Below, one piece after another: positions 17,124 to 26,657 of a stretch of DNA of 64,000 nt. Below the pieces are notes generated by a model, which was not told where the DNA came from, made no database searches, and saw only the letters and a list, made by a program, of their open reading frames with translations. This DNA is from Larkinella soli (lineage in GTDB: Bacteria; Bacteroidota; Bacteroidia; Cytophagales; Spirosomataceae): NCBI RefSeq assembly GCF_003703975.1, contig NZ_QTJY01000024.1, positions 19,162 through 83,161 on the forward strand, read 5' to 3'. The translations under genes were made by a program, and so were the position numbers. Every line of letters starts with the position of its first letter. The first letter of the stretch is position 1.

Positions 17124-17615
17124 ATGAAACGGCGGAAAACTCTCTTTGGAATGGCCCTCCTGATGATGCTCGGAAGCATCTGGGCCTGCAACCACGACAA
17201 TGAAAAAGCCCTGCGGCCCAAAGAAACGTCAGGAATCCGGACCAGTCAGGCGGAATACCAGCGCCTGATGGGCGCCCGGACGGCGGCAAAAGGGACGGCC
17301 TTCGAGATCACCGGAATCACCCGCGGTGAAACGAGCCTTCAGATTCAGGTAAAGGGCGGCTGCTCCGCCGACGACTATGCCGTCGTGTGGGACGGCCGCA
17401 TCATGGAGAGCTACCCGGCCCAGATCAACCTCGTGGTGGCCAATGAAAAAGAACCCGGCGGCTGCTCCATGCCCGGCGAGTTTACCCTGACCGTCGACCT
17501 GAAAAAACTGCTCGGAGAAACCTACAAACCCGCTGATTTTTACGTCCGGGTGTCCAACGGCTCCCAGGTTCAGGACAAGGTGGCCGACCCCAACGGCGCC
17601 GTCTCCAATCAATGA
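17124..17615 (+). CDS. Hypothetical lipoprotein, 163 residues
   Basis: The N-terminus has a type II signal peptide with lipobox LGSIWAC, so the mature protein begins at about Cys22 and should be anchored to a membrane. The body has no family I recognise. It contains paired cysteines (KGGCSADDY, EPGGCSMPG) that could form a disulfide, a pattern of beta strands, and a conserved-looking FYVRVSNGSQVQDKV end. The start ATG 17124 lies close to an A-rich leader. A 24-bp perfect palindrome follows the stop, before the ECF sigma factor gene. Confidence 0.7.
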   Translation: MKRRKTLFGMALLMMLGSIWACNHDNEKALRPKETSGIRTSQAEYQRLMGARTAAKGTAFEITGITRGETSLQIQVKGGCSADDYAVVWDGRIMESYPAQINLVVANEKEPGGCSMPGEFTLTVDLKKLLGETYKPADFYVRVSNGSQVQDKVADPNGAVSNQ

Positions 17616-17639
17616 TCCACACCCTTTGAAACCGAACGA

Positions 17640-17663
17640 GGTGCCGCGGCCGGCCGCGGCACC
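17640..17663 (+). terminator. 24-bp perfect palindrome after the lipoprotein gene
   Basis: The left arm GGTGCCGCGGCC is exactly complementary to 17652-17663. It can form a strong cruciform or RNA stem, followed only by TTTCC, so termination may be partial. It lies 24 nt after the lipoprotein stop and 21 nt before the ECF sigma factor start. Confidence 0.45.
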
Positions 17664-17684
17664 TTTCCATCTGATCGCCCCGTT

Positions 17685-18239
17685 GTGGAAGTGCTCACCG
17701 ATTGCAGTGTACTGGAACGTCAGCTCATCGAGGGATGCCGGCGGGGAGAGGCCCGCGCCCAGGAACGGCTGTTCAGGCATTTTTACGGCTTCGCGATGGG
17801 AATCTGCCTGCGCTACGCCGTCTCCCGGCAGGAAGCGCAGGAAATCCTGAACGATAGTTTTCTGAAGGTGTTCGATGCCGTCTCGGCCGGTACCGACGTG
17901 CAGTCGTTCCGGGCCTGGCTCCGGCGGATCGTCGTCAACACCGCCCTCGACCGCTACCGACGTACGAAACGGCGGGCGGAAGTGGAGGTGCAGGAAGAAG
18001 AGTCCGAAGCCGCCGTGGGCGAAGAGGCCGTCGACCGCCTGACGGTGGAGGAAATCCTGGCGCTGCTCGACCAGCTCCCGGACGAATGGCGGCTCGTCTT
18101 CAACCTCTACGAGATCGAAGGCTACCCGCATGAGGAAATTGGCCGTATGCTCTCCATTCCGGCCGGTTCCTCGCGGACTTATCTGGCCCGGGCCAAAAAA
18201 CGCCTTCGCCGGCTCATCCAACAATGGTATTCATCGTAA
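17685..18239 (+). CDS. ECF-type RNA polymerase sigma factor
   Basis: The 184-residue protein has sigma region 2 (about residues 20-90, with FLKVFDAV and FRAWLRRIVVNTALDRYRR) and region 4 (about 125-180, with LPDEWRLVFNLYEIEGYPHEEIGRMLSI and a final helix rich in Lys and Arg). The linker is short and acidic. It starts at GTG 17685. The next gene begins 6 nt after the stop and encodes a protein with one membrane helix, so the pair probably acts as sigma factor and membrane partner. Target genes are unknown. Confidence 0.88.
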   Translation: MEVLTDCSVLERQLIEGCRRGEARAQERLFRHFYGFAMGICLRYAVSRQEAQEILNDSFLKVFDAVSAGTDVQSFRAWLRRIVVNTALDRYRRTKRRAEVEVQEEESEAAVGEEAVDRLTVEEILALLDQLPDEWRLVFNLYEIEGYPHEEIGRMLSIPAGSSRTYLARAKKRLRRLIQQWYSS

Positions 18240-18245
18240 GCAGCC

Positions 18246-19601
18246 ATGAACTCCGACGAATTGCCCGAGAATTTCAACCGCCGGCTGGCCGACTTTACCC
18301 CGCCCTACGACCCGGCGGCCTGGAAGGCCTTTGAGCGGCACCGCCGGAACCGGAACGGCCGGCGCCGGTGGTTCGTCGGATGGTACCGGACGGCCGCCCT
18401 GATCGGCCTGCTCCTCCTGGGGGGGCTGGCCTATTTCCGGGTGAATCCGCCGGAGCCGTCCCGGGGAAAAGTCCGGGTGGTTCAATCCCCCGGAACCCCG
18501 GTCACACCGGACAAAACGCCCGAAACCGTCGCCGGACCTTCTCCGGACCAGGCTCTGCCGGCCGCCCCGAACCACCGGCCCCCGCTGGATAATCCCCGAC
18601 TATTCAGTCCGGGACCGGATGGTTCCCGTTCGGAATCGTTCAGCCCGTCCGTCGAAATTCCGGACGGGGGGGCGGTAGCCCAAACCTTCCGGCGAACCTC
18701 CGGCCGCTACTCCCGCAACCGGAAAAGCCGGGAGTCCGACCTCTTTGAAAAACGGCTTGTTTTCGAACCGGAACCGGCGGAGGAAATCCTCTTTTCACGG
18801 GCCGAATCTCAAACCCCGAACGGGTCGGTTAAAATCCGGCGGCTTGATTTTCTCCCGGTGAAGGCTTTTCAGACCGCCTTCGGCCCATTGTCGGTTCAGA
18901 CCTTCGGCACGAAGCCTGCAAAAGCGGAGATCCGGCCGGAAAAGCGATGGGACTTCCGGCTCGGCGGGGGGGTGTTCTCGCAGGCCAACTACGCCCGGTC
19001 GGGTTCCGCGGCAGCGACGCCGGGCGCCCTGATTTCGGCCGAAATCGGTCTGGGCCGCCGGCTGGACCTGAGTTCGGGTCTGGGCCTGGCCCGGCAGACG
19101 CTGCGGATCGACGGGGAGGTGGTTCCGGAATCGGCGCCCTCCGGAATGCGCCGGCTGACCGGCGTTTCCTACCGCTGGCTGGGTGTCCAGGTCCCGCTTT
19201 CGCTCCGGTATCGGTTTCTTCCGGGAAAAAGGCAGCAATTCTTCGCGTCGGCGGGTGTCTCGGCCCTCCTGGCCTTCGACCGGCAGTTTGAACGCCATTT
19301 CCGAACGGACCGCATCATCGTCACCACCATCGAACTCATGAACGGCCAGAAGCAGGAGGTAAGCCGCCTGGAGACCGAGTACGAGGACGTTCGCGGTCGA
19401 ATCGGCTCGGAGTCCGATTTCCAGCCGGTCGGGTTTCTGAATGCCTCGGTCGGCTTTGAGCGCTTGCTGGGCGGGCGGCAGCGGCTGATCGTGGAACCGT
19501 ATTTCCGGTATCCGGTCGGCAGCGTCGGCCCGGAACACCTCCGGTTCAGCACCCTCGGGCTTCAGCTCCGCTGGTCGATCCGGCTTGAAACCGGCCGGTA
19601 G
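18246..19601 (+). CDS. Membrane-anchored protein with C-terminal beta-barrel-like domain, likely partner of the ECF sigma factor
   Basis: The 451-residue protein has a basic cytosolic N-terminus (about 40 residues) and one transmembrane helix (about 48-62). A long low-complexity Pro/Arg/Ser region follows (about 65-240). The last 210 residues alternate in beta strands, such as LGGGVFSQANYA and LISAEIGLGRRLDL, like Bacteroidota outer-membrane barrel domains. The order and 6-nt spacing after the sigma gene suggest that the N-terminal tail binds the sigma factor. There is no zinc-binding anti-sigma motif. The exact topology is uncertain. Confidence 0.65.
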   Translation: MNSDELPENFNRRLADFTPPYDPAAWKAFERHRRNRNGRRRWFVGWYRTAALIGLLLLGGLAYFRVNPPEPSRGKVRVVQSPGTPVTPDKTPETVAGPSPDQALPAAPNHRPPLDNPRLFSPGPDGSRSESFSPSVEIPDGGAVAQTFRRTSGRYSRNRKSRESDLFEKRLVFEPEPAEEILFSRAESQTPNGSVKIRRLDFLPVKAFQTAFGPLSVQTFGTKPAKAEIRPEKRWDFRLGGGVFSQANYARSGSAAATPGALISAEIGLGRRLDLSSGLGLARQTLRIDGEVVPESAPSGMRRLTGVSYRWLGVQVPLSLRYRFLPGKRQQFFASAGVSALLAFDRQFERHFRTDRIIVTTIELMNGQKQEVSRLETEYEDVRGRIGSESDFQPVGFLNASVGFERLLGGRQRLIVEPYFRYPVGSVGPEHLRFSTLGLQLRWSIRLETGR

Positions 19602-19676
19602 AACCGGGCCGCATTCCGGGAAGACAGAACCAAATGGGTGGCCGGTGGTTTGTAACCGCAGAACATCGCTTCCCGT

Positions 19677-19938
19677 ATGGAACTCCTGGTGGCTGCGGCT
19701 CAGGCCGTCTATTACGTCCTCACCGGTGTCTGGCCGCTGGTGAGCATGAAAACGTTCCTGAAAGTGACCGGCCCCAAAACCGATCTCTGGCTGGTGCGGA
19801 CCATCGGCCTGTTCATTACCGTGAGACGTATACTTCTATCGCCGGCGCGTGATTCCCGGAGTCTACCTGCTGGATGCGCTGGCTGAAATCATCCTGATTC
19901 TGGGCTGGCTGGCTGCCCGGTTTTTTGCGGAATCCTGA
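19677..19938 (+). pseudogene. Small membrane-protein gene disrupted by internal deletion and frameshift
   Basis: ATG 19677 starts a hydrophobic protein whose first 45 residues (MELLVAAAQAVYYVLTGVW, then VTGPKTDLWLVRTIGL) look intact. After about 19828 the frame turns to an unlikely basic tail. A different frame then carries a coherent hydrophobic ending, PGVYLLDALAEIILILGW, to TGA 19936. The two halves fit the start and end of a four-helix membrane protein family seen in Cytophagales, so the middle appears to be deleted. No function is known. Confidence 0.65.
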
Positions 19939-19947
19939 CAGAAAATC

Positions 19948-19966
19948 GCTTCAGATGATCTGAAGC
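19948..19966. promoter_or_regulatory. 19-bp near-perfect palindrome, candidate operator
   Basis: GCTTCAGAT-G-ATCTGAAGC is an exact inverted repeat with a one-base centre. It lies just after the disrupted membrane-protein gene and about 110 bp upstream of the DUF6766 gene. No T-run follows, so it resembles a repressor site more than a terminator. Confidence 0.35.
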
Positions 19967-20073
19967 ATGAATTTGCCCGACACCGCTTACGAAGTTTAAG
20001 GCCTCGGCCGGCCCGGTCTTCAAACAATCGGAAGCCGTTTCGTAGTTAATGGAGGTAACCAACGTATATCTCC

Positions 20074-20733
20074 ATGAAGCGATTCCTTCGTGAGAACGGA
20101 TTGTCTCTGACGCTTCTGATTCTCACCATTCTCACATTGGTCGGGAACCTGCTTACCGGCTGGTATACCTTTAACGAAGAACTGAAGGATTATAACCGCC
20201 CTGCCCTTGATTTCGGAAGCTATCTGACCAGTGGACACTGCATCGAATCGGTTTTCGAGAACTGGGAAAGCGAGTTTCTCCAGATGGGTCTGTATGTGTT
20301 ATTCACGGTTTTTCTTTACCAGAAAGGCTCTTCCGAATCCAAAAGCCTGGACAAGGAGGAAGCCGTCGACCGTCGGCCGAACCCCAAACGGCCGGGTGCG
20401 CCCTGGCCCGTTCGAAAGGGCGGCCTCCTTCTGGCCCTGTATAAAAACTCCCTCAGCCTCGCGTACTTCCTGCTGTTTCTGGCCTCTTTCCTGCTGCACG
20501 CGGTCGGGGGAGTGAAGGAACACAATACCGAACAGATGCTGAAGGGGAAGACCGATAGGCTGACGCTGGGAGAATTTATGGCAAGCAGTGACTTCTGGTT
20601 TCAGTCGTTACAGAACTGGCAGAGCGAGTTCCTGTCGGTTCTTTCCATCGTAGTGCTGACGATCTTCCTCCGGCAGAAGGGCTCGCCGGAATCCAAACCG
20701 GTCGATGCCCCCAACGACGAGACCGGGGAATGA
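20074..20733 (+). CDS. DUF6766-family membrane protein
   Basis: A 219-residue protein with four hydrophobic helices arranged as two similar halves. Each half has a pair of helices and the motif WxSEFLxxxxxVxxTxFLxQKGSxESK (near residues 62-90 and 180-210). This repeated WESEFLQ/WQSEFLS and QKGS(S/P)ESK pattern is characteristic of DUF6766 proteins, found in many bacteria with unknown function. ATG 20074 follows a purine-rich leader. A strong hairpin follows the stop, so the gene is probably monocistronic. Confidence 0.8.
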   Translation: MKRFLRENGLSLTLLILTILTLVGNLLTGWYTFNEELKDYNRPALDFGSYLTSGHCIESVFENWESEFLQMGLYVLFTVFLYQKGSSESKSLDKEEAVDRRPNPKRPGAPWPVRKGGLLLALYKNSLSLAYFLLFLASFLLHAVGGVKEHNTEQMLKGKTDRLTLGEFMASSDFWFQSLQNWQSEFLSVLSIVVLTIFLRQKGSPESKPVDAPNDETGE

Positions 20734-20740
20734 TTCCATT

Positions 20741-20773
20741 GGAAAACGGCCGGTTCCCCACCGGCCGTTTTCC
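20741..20773 (+). terminator. Hairpin terminator after the DUF6766 gene
   Basis: A perfect 13-bp stem GGAAAACGGCCGG with a 7-nt loop starts 7 nt after the stop codon. The T-run is short and within the stem. Confidence 0.6.
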
Positions 20774-20861
20774 AATCTGCCCGTCACGAAACCAACCATT
20801 TGGTAAGTTTGAGGTTTATCCTTTAGATTCGCGTCCTTTACGATCTGTCCTGTAAAAATTT

Positions 20862-21287
20862 ATGGAAGTACCCTTACAGATTTACCTGGCTGAAGATGAC
20901 GAGGATGATGCTTTTTTGTTCCAGATCATGATAAAAGAGCATTTCCCGGATAGCCGGATTTCAGTGTTTGTCAACGGGAAGGAACTCATGGAGGCTCTGC
21001 GCTCCGAAGGAGTGGCACCCACCTTTATCTTTCTCGATATCAACATGCCGGTCATGAACGGAATCGAGGCTCTGACGGCAATCCGGTCGTCGCCCGCCAC
21101 GCGTACGATTCCGACCTTCATTCTTTCGTCCTCGGATTTCGGGCGGGACGTCGAACAGAGCTATCTCTCCGGGGCCAACGCCTACTTCGTGAAACCGAAC
21201 CAACTGGCGGATTTCAGCCGAATGATCGATAATTTTAAGAGTTACTGGAATCTGGCCGGCATGAAACAACCGCTTCCTGCCCGATAA
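20862..21287 (+). CDS. Single-domain response regulator
   Basis: The 141-residue protein is one receiver domain: acidic pocket AEDDEDD at residues 9-15, phospho-acceptor Asp59 in FLDINMPVMNG, Ser in ILSSSDF, and Lys in FVKPNQ. There is no output domain, so it acts by phosphotransfer or by protein contact. It belongs to the CheY-like group often found near hybrid kinases in Bacteroidota. It converges with the large propeller histidine kinase 12 nt away, which makes that kinase a possible but unproven partner. Confidence 0.9.
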   Translation: MEVPLQIYLAEDDEDDAFLFQIMIKEHFPDSRISVFVNGKELMEALRSEGVAPTFIFLDINMPVMNGIEALTAIRSSPATRTIPTFILSSSDFGRDVEQSYLSGANAYFVKPNQLADFSRMIDNFKSYWNLAGMKQPLPAR

Positions 21288-21299
21288 AGGGATGCGCGG

Positions 21300-24200
21300 T
21301 TAAAGTGATGCCGAATTAATCATTTTCTCCGCTTTTACGGGAATCCGGACCACGAACTCCGATCCTTCTCCGCCCAGATTCCTCGCTTCGAGGGTGCCGC
21401 CGTGGCCCTTCGTAATGATCTCGTAGGACAGGGATAAGCCCAGGCCGGTCCCTTCGCCCGCCGGTTTGGTGGTGAAAAAGGGCTGGAAGATTTTTTCCCG
21501 GACCGCATCGGGAATGCCCGTACCATTGTCGCGCACCCGGATTTCGAGTTCGCCGTTCCGGCGCTGGGTACTTACCCACAGATGGCCGGTATACCGGCTG
21601 CCCAGCAGTTGCTGCTTTTCGTGGAGGGCATAGAAGGCGTTGGAATACAGGTTCAGGAGGACCCGCCCGATGTCCTGCGGCACCACCTCGATCTTGCCGA
21701 TGTCCCGGTCGAAGCTGGTGGTCAGTTCGGCCTGGAAACCGGCGTCCTTGCTCCGCTGGCCCTGGTAGGCCAGCCGCAGAAACTCGTCGGCCAGGTTGTT
21801 GATGTCGGTCGGCTCGGGTTCCCCGGTGGAAGCCCGGCTGTGTTCGAGCATACCCCGAACGATGGCATCCGCCCGCCGGCCGTGCGCCAGGATCTTCCGC
21901 AGGTTGTCTTTCAGGTACGCCAGAATGTCATTTTCGGCATCCGGATCGGGGCCGGGCAGATTTTCCAGTTCGTCGATCAGTTCGATGCTGACTTCGGAAA
22001 AGTTGTTGACGAAGTTGAGCGGGTTCTTGATTTCATGGGCGATGCCGGCCGTCAGCTCCCCGAGTGAGGCCATTTTTTCCTTCTGAATGAGCTGATCCTG
22101 CGTCGTCTGGAGTTTGGTGAGCATTTCCTCGAGGTGGTCGCGCTGGGTTTCGATCTCCTCTTTCTGGTTGACGACTTCGGCGGTTCGTTCGGCGACCTGT
22201 TTTTCCAGCAGTTTCTTTTCCTTCAGCAGGGTACGGTTTCTGTACTGGATGATTCCCCTTATGCCGGCGAAAGCGCCGGAAACGTACAGCAGGTAGGCCC
22301 ACCACGTGGCCCACCAGGGCGGGAGAATGGCGAACCGGACGGTGCGGCCCTGCTCGTTCCAGGTGCCGTCGCTGTTCGAGGCCTTTACCTGAAACTGATA
22401 ATCACCGGGTTCGAGGTTGGTATAGCCGGCAAACCGGCGGGTGCCGCTGTGGACCCAGCCTTTGTCGACGCCGGACAGCCGGAAGGCATACTGGCTTTTT
22501 TCGGCATCATCGTAGTTCAGGGCGATGAATTCGAAGGAAATCGAATTGTCGGTATGGGAGAAACTGAGTGGTTCGCCGGTCAGGGGCTGGTTCTTTCCCC
22601 ACACCTTCATGGCCGTGACATGGACCGGGGGCGGGGTCAGATTGTTGCGGATATCGTCCGGACGAAAGGAAATCAGGCCGTTCACCCCGCCGAAGATGAC
22701 CCGGCCGTTCCGGTACCCGGCGCTGTTCCGGATGAACTCATGGTCGGGCAGACCGTCCAGGAGCTGGTAGACCCGGAAGGTTCCCATGCGCTCGTTATAC
22801 CGGCAGATGCCCCGGTTCGTGCTGATCCAGAGGTGGCCCGACTCATCCCCCACAATGGCCGTGACCCGGTTTCCGGGTAGGCCGTTGCGGCTGGTGATCC
22901 GTTTGAAGACCCCCGTTTTCGGGTCCAGCCGGCACAGGCCGCCGAAACTGGTTCCGAACCAGAGCAGGCCTTTGCGGTCCTCATGAATGCAGACGATGTC
23001 CTCGCCGTTGAGCTGGCCGACCGGGCTGGATTCGGCGGCCTTGTAGCGGATCATCTGCCGCGTATTCGGATCGAACCGGTAGATGCCCTTGCCGTTGTAG
23101 CAGACCCAGACCTGACCGTCCCGGGTGGCCAGGATGGCATTGATGTTTTTTTCGGCCCGGTCGGAGGGCTGAAGCGGCTTCCGGTAAAAATACTGGAACG
23201 ATCTGGTGTACGGGTTGAACCGCGCGAACCCGCCTTCCCCGCCCACCCAGAATTCGCCACGGGTGCCTTTCGACAGAAAGAGAATCCGGATTTTCGAGGG
23301 CAGATTGATGAAGCGGTCGGTTTCCGGGTTCTGGTAGTAAAACCCGTTGAACCCACCCACCCACAGCCGCCCGAGCGTGTCCTGCTGGAGGGCCATGGCT
23401 ATTTCGTCCCTGACTTCTTTCTGGACGAAGGGATCGATCGGAATCCGTACCGGCTTACTGGAGTCCGGGTCGAGCTGGTAGAGGCCGCCGAAATTCGAAA
23501 TCCACAGGCGCCCGGTCTTTTCTTCAAGGAGGGCTCCGATATGGTTCTCTTTTTTTCGGAAGGCAGCAGGCGACGGAGTGATCTGAACAGTGGTAAATTT
23601 CGAGGGTCTCAGGTCCAGTTTATCGACACCGTTTTCGGTGCTGATCCAGAAAGTACTCGACCGATCCTGAAAGATGGAACGGACTTCCATACTGCCGATG
23701 CCGTTTCGCATCGAAGGGTCAAATGAAAAGGTAAGGACATCGCCGGTTTTTTTATCCAGCCGCTGAAGTCCTTTGGTGGTTCCGATCCATAAATAGCCTT
23801 CACTATCTTCCCGGATGGCATTGACAAATATATTTTCGTTGATCCGCCCCCGGGGTTGATAGGGTTCCAGGCAGGGTTTCGGGGCGTTCAGATCGACCTG
23901 AAGAAGGTGCTTGCCGACCGTGCCGACCCACAGAACATCGTCTTTATCGATGTACAGGGCCGTACACCAGACCTTTTTCTTCTTGTCCGGGTTTCGGGGA
24001 AAAGGGATCTGGATGAACCTGGGCTTTTGCCGATCGAACAGGAATAGACCCTCCGTCGAGCTGACCCATAACCGGTGCTGACGGTCCTCGACTACGTTGA
24101 TGAGCGGGCGGTCTTTGAAGGGAAAGGGATAAAGCGTGAAATGAGGCACCTTCCGGTTGGGTTCAAACCGGCACAGTCCCCCGCGCGCACCCAGCCAGAG

Positions 24201-24635
24201 CTTGCCCTCATGGTCTTCACAGATCGAAAAGTGCTTGTTCCAGTTGTTCATGCCGTCTCCTTTGATCCGGAAGGAGCGGATGGCGTGCGTTTTCTTGTCG
24301 ATCTCGTGCAGCCCCGCGTTGGTGCAGATCCAGAGCCGGTTGCTGCGGTCCTCGTGAATGTAGGTGATGTGGCTGCTGTACAGGGAGCCGTTCCGGCGGA
24401 GCGGATCGGATAGAAAGTTGGTGAACTGGTAACCGTCGTATTTGCTGAGCCCGTCGCTGGTGGCGAACCAGAGAAAACCCTCCTGATCCTGAAAGGCATA
24501 GTTGACGGCGTTCTGCGCCAGACCGTCCTTCACGGAGAGATGGGTAAAGGTACCGGCCGACTGGCCGCGGGCCTCCAGTGCCCAAAGCAGAAGGAAGCCA
24601 AGTCCATACAGGAGAGGGCCGGGACGGAATTTCAT
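21300..24635 (-). CDS. Two-component-propeller sensor histidine kinase
   Basis: The 1111-residue protein has a signal peptide (residues 1-24) and about 14 propeller repeats with LWxGTxxGLxR(Y/F) motifs to about residue 690. A Y_Y_Y domain (about 715-780), one transmembrane helix and a coiled coil come next. It ends in a HisKA domain with His867 in GIAHEIKNP and a HATPase domain ([16 protein letters not shown]). It lacks the receiver and AraC domains of hybrid regulators, so it must signal to a separate receiver. The extracytoplasmic half presumably senses a periplasmic ligand. Confidence 0.92.
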   Translation of the reverse strand: MKFRPGPLLYGLGFLLLWALEARGQSAGTFTHLSVKDGLAQNAVNYAFQDQEGFLWFATSDGLSKYDGYQFTNFLSDPLRRNGSLYSSHITYIHEDRSNRLWICTNAGLHEIDKKTHAIRSFRIKGDGMNNWNKHFSICEDHEGKLWLGARGGLCRFEPNRKVPHFTLYPFPFKDRPLINVVEDRQHRLWVSSTEGLFLFDRQKPRFIQIPFPRNPDKKKKVWCTALYIDKDDVLWVGTVGKHLLQVDLNAPKPCLEPYQPRGRINENIFVNAIREDSEGYLWIGTTKGLQRLDKKTGDVLTFSFDPSMRNGIGSMEVRSIFQDRSSTFWISTENGVDKLDLRPSKFTTVQITPSPAAFRKKENHIGALLEEKTGRLWISNFGGLYQLDPDSSKPVRIPIDPFVQKEVRDEIAMALQQDTLGRLWVGGFNGFYYQNPETDRFINLPSKIRILFLSKGTRGEFWVGGEGGFARFNPYTRSFQYFYRKPLQPSDRAEKNINAILATRDGQVWVCYNGKGIYRFDPNTRQMIRYKAAESSPVGQLNGEDIVCIHEDRKGLLWFGTSFGGLCRLDPKTGVFKRITSRNGLPGNRVTAIVGDESGHLWISTNRGICRYNERMGTFRVYQLLDGLPDHEFIRNSAGYRNGRVIFGGVNGLISFRPDDIRNNLTPPPVHVTAMKVWGKNQPLTGEPLSFSHTDNSISFEFIALNYDDAEKSQYAFRLSGVDKGWVHSGTRRFAGYTNLEPGDYQFQVKASNSDGTWNEQGRTVRFAILPPWWATWWAYLLYVSGAFAGIRGIIQYRNRTLLKEKKLLEKQVAERTAEVVNQKEEIETQRDHLEEMLTKLQTTQDQLIQKEKMASLGELTAGIAHEIKNPLNFVNNFSEVSIELIDELENLPGPDPDAENDILAYLKDNLRKILAHGRRADAIVRGMLEHSRASTGEPEPTDINNLADEFLRLAYQGQRSKDAGFQAELTTSFDRDIGKIEVVPQDIGRVLLNLYSNAFYALHEKQQLLGSRYTGHLWVSTQRRNGELEIRVRDNGTGIPDAVREKIFQPFFTTKPAGEGTGLGLSLSYEIITKGHGGTLEARNLGGEGSEFVVRIPVKAEKMINSASL

Positions 24636-24853
24636 GACTGGACAGATGTAAGGGTTCCGGACCGGTCCGAAGCTTCCGATGAAGCGGAAAGCCGGATCGT
24701 AACCGGTTTGTAAAGCAATAATAATGAATTACTTGGTGGATACCTTGCAATGGACTTACAAAATCGGGAAAGGCCGAAGGATGGATCGAAGGAGGAAATC
24801 CGAACAAATCCGGAACCGCCGGGTTCCGAAGAAGGAGATCAGTTGCCATCACG

Positions 24854-25615
24854 ATGAACATTTCAAGGTATTACGCGGGTCTGGCTTTGTTGTTTCTGGC
24901 CTGCGGGGGAGACAACACCTCGTCCAACGTCCGGTCGCCGGGCAGTGAAAAATCGGCTAAGACGAAGACGCTGGAGGCCGGGGCCGCCACCATCCAGGAC
25001 AAAACGCCGGTGCGCCGGCTGGAAATCTACCTCAACGGCTTTCATTTCTACAACGGAAACCTGAAAGGCCAGATGGAAGCTCATCACTACTGTACCAAAC
25101 TGAACGAAGACCTCACCCAGTGTGTCATTTTCGACGGGAACGGCAAGGATGCCAAGTTGATGGGGGTGGAATACATTATTTCCGAAAAACTTTTCCGGAC
25201 GCTGCCGGCGGACGAGAAAAAGCTCTGGCACTCGCATCGGTATGAGGTGAAAAGCGGAACGCTCATCGCCCCCGGCCTGCCGGAAGTGGCTGAACACGAA
25301 CTGATGGAGCTGACCGTCAATACCTACGGCAAAACCTGGCATACCTGGCATACCGACCAGAACCTGACCCTCCCGTACGGCAGCCCCGCCCTCATGATGG
25401 GCTTCACGCGCGACGGGCTGATCGACCCCCGGATCGTCAAGGAACGCGACCAACGATTTAAGGTTTCGTCGGAGGAAAACCGCAGGAAACGGAGCGACAT
25501 CCTCGCCCATCCGACCGTTCCGGGTGCCGATTCCTGGCAAACCGGCGAAATCATCCAGCTTCCCCCGCTCACGCGGCATTCGCACGGCGAGGCCCGGGCG
25601 GATTCGCTTCCGTAA
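24854..25615 (+). CDS. OBAP-family (DUF1264) lipoprotein
   Basis: A 253-residue protein whose N-terminus carries a lipobox (LLFLACGG), so it is probably an envelope lipoprotein. The body matches the oil-body-associated protein family: HFYNGNLKGQMEAHHYC, QCVIFDGNGKDAKLMGVEYIIS, YEVKSGTLIAPGLP, and WHTWHTDQNLTLPYG. This family is known from plants, fungi and some bacteria and its biochemical role is unclear. ATG 24854 gives the signal peptide. It stands alone between the propeller kinase (divergent) and the ROK kinase gene. Confidence 0.8.
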   Translation: MNISRYYAGLALLFLACGGDNTSSNVRSPGSEKSAKTKTLEAGAATIQDKTPVRRLEIYLNGFHFYNGNLKGQMEAHHYCTKLNEDLTQCVIFDGNGKDAKLMGVEYIISEKLFRTLPADEKKLWHSHRYEVKSGTLIAPGLPEVAEHELMELTVNTYGKTWHTWHTDQNLTLPYGSPALMMGFTRDGLIDPRIVKERDQRFKVSSEENRRKRSDILAHPTVPGADSWQTGEIIQLPPLTRHSHGEARADSLP

Positions 25616-25699
25616 GCTTTTCCTGCCGAAGATGGTTTTTTTATTAATTTGCGGGGCAAACGAAAGCCGGAAACACCGGATTTCCGTTCGCTTCAGCGT

Positions 25700-26623
25700 A
25701 TGATCTTAGGAATTGAAATCGGCGGTACCAAACTTCAGCTCGTCACGGCCGAATCGGCCGGTAAAACCGGTCGGGCCATGATCGGAGAGCGGTTTCGGTT
25801 CAGCGTCGATCCGGATCAGGGCGCCGACGGCATCCTGAAGCACATCGAGGAGGTCATCCGCCGGCTGAACGGCTCCATCCAGTCCGTGGGCGTAGGTTTC
25901 GGCGGCCCGGTCGATGCCCTTACGGGAACGGTCGCCACTTCGCATCAGATACAGGGCTGGTCCGGTTTCGGCCTGACCGAATGGCTGGGCGAACGCTCGA
26001 AAGCCGCCACCGTCCGGGTAGAAAACGATGCCAACGTAGCCGCCCTGGGGGAGGCCCTGCACGGGGCAGGCCGCGGTTTCCGGCACGTCTTTTACGTGAC
26101 CCTCGGCAGCGGGGTCGGCGGGGGGCTGGTGGTCGACGGCCGGATTTACCACGGCGCGTCGCCGGGCGAGACCGAGATCGGCCACCTGCGGCTGGACCGG
26201 TACGGAAAAACCGTCGAGTCGGCCTGTTCCGGCTGGGCCGTCGACCGGGAGATCCGTCAGATTCTCCGTGAATTATCTTCCGATTCCATCCTGAAACAGC
26301 TGGTAGGAGAGAAAAAAACCGGGGAGGCCCGGTTTCTGGGGGATGCCTTCGCCAAAGGCGACGGAACGGCCCGGCGCATCCTGTACCGGCTGGCCGACGA
26401 TCTGGCTTTCGGCCTGTCGCACGTAGTCCATCTGCTGCATCCCGAGGTAATCATTCTGGGGGGTGGGTTATCCCTGATCGGGGAGCCGCTGCGGTCGGCC
26501 GTCGCCCGCAGCCTGCCGGATTACATCATGAACGCCTTTCATCCGGGGCCGGCCGTGCGGCTGGCCGAACTGGGCGAGGATGCCGTGCCGGTGGGCGCCC
26601 TGAGCTTAACGAAACCTTCCTGA
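25700..26623 (+). CDS. ROK-family sugar kinase
   Basis: A 307-residue ROK protein: N-terminal ATP-binding motif EIGGTKLQ, central VENDANVAALGE with the catalytic Asp, GSGVGGGLVVDGRIYHGASPGETEIGHL, and the C-terminal VIILGGGLS. The usual ROK zinc motif CxCGxxGCxE is reduced to a single cysteine region (ESACSGWAVD), so metal binding is doubtful. The frame is open from 25649, but ATG 25700 is the family start. A SIS isomerase gene follows 34 nt downstream, suggesting a shared sugar-phosphate pathway; the substrate is not known. Confidence 0.85.
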   Translation: MILGIEIGGTKLQLVTAESAGKTGRAMIGERFRFSVDPDQGADGILKHIEEVIRRLNGSIQSVGVGFGGPVDALTGTVATSHQIQGWSGFGLTEWLGERSKAATVRVENDANVAALGEALHGAGRGFRHVFYVTLGSGVGGGLVVDGRIYHGASPGETEIGHLRLDRYGKTVESACSGWAVDREIRQILRELSSDSILKQLVGEKKTGEARFLGDAFAKGDGTARRILYRLADDLAFGLSHVVHLLHPEVIILGGGLSLIGEPLRSAVARSLPDYIMNAFHPGPAVRLAELGEDAVPVGALSLTKPS

Positions 26624-26657
26624 ACCGGCTCCGAAAGCCGCCGGTCAGCCATTCCAT

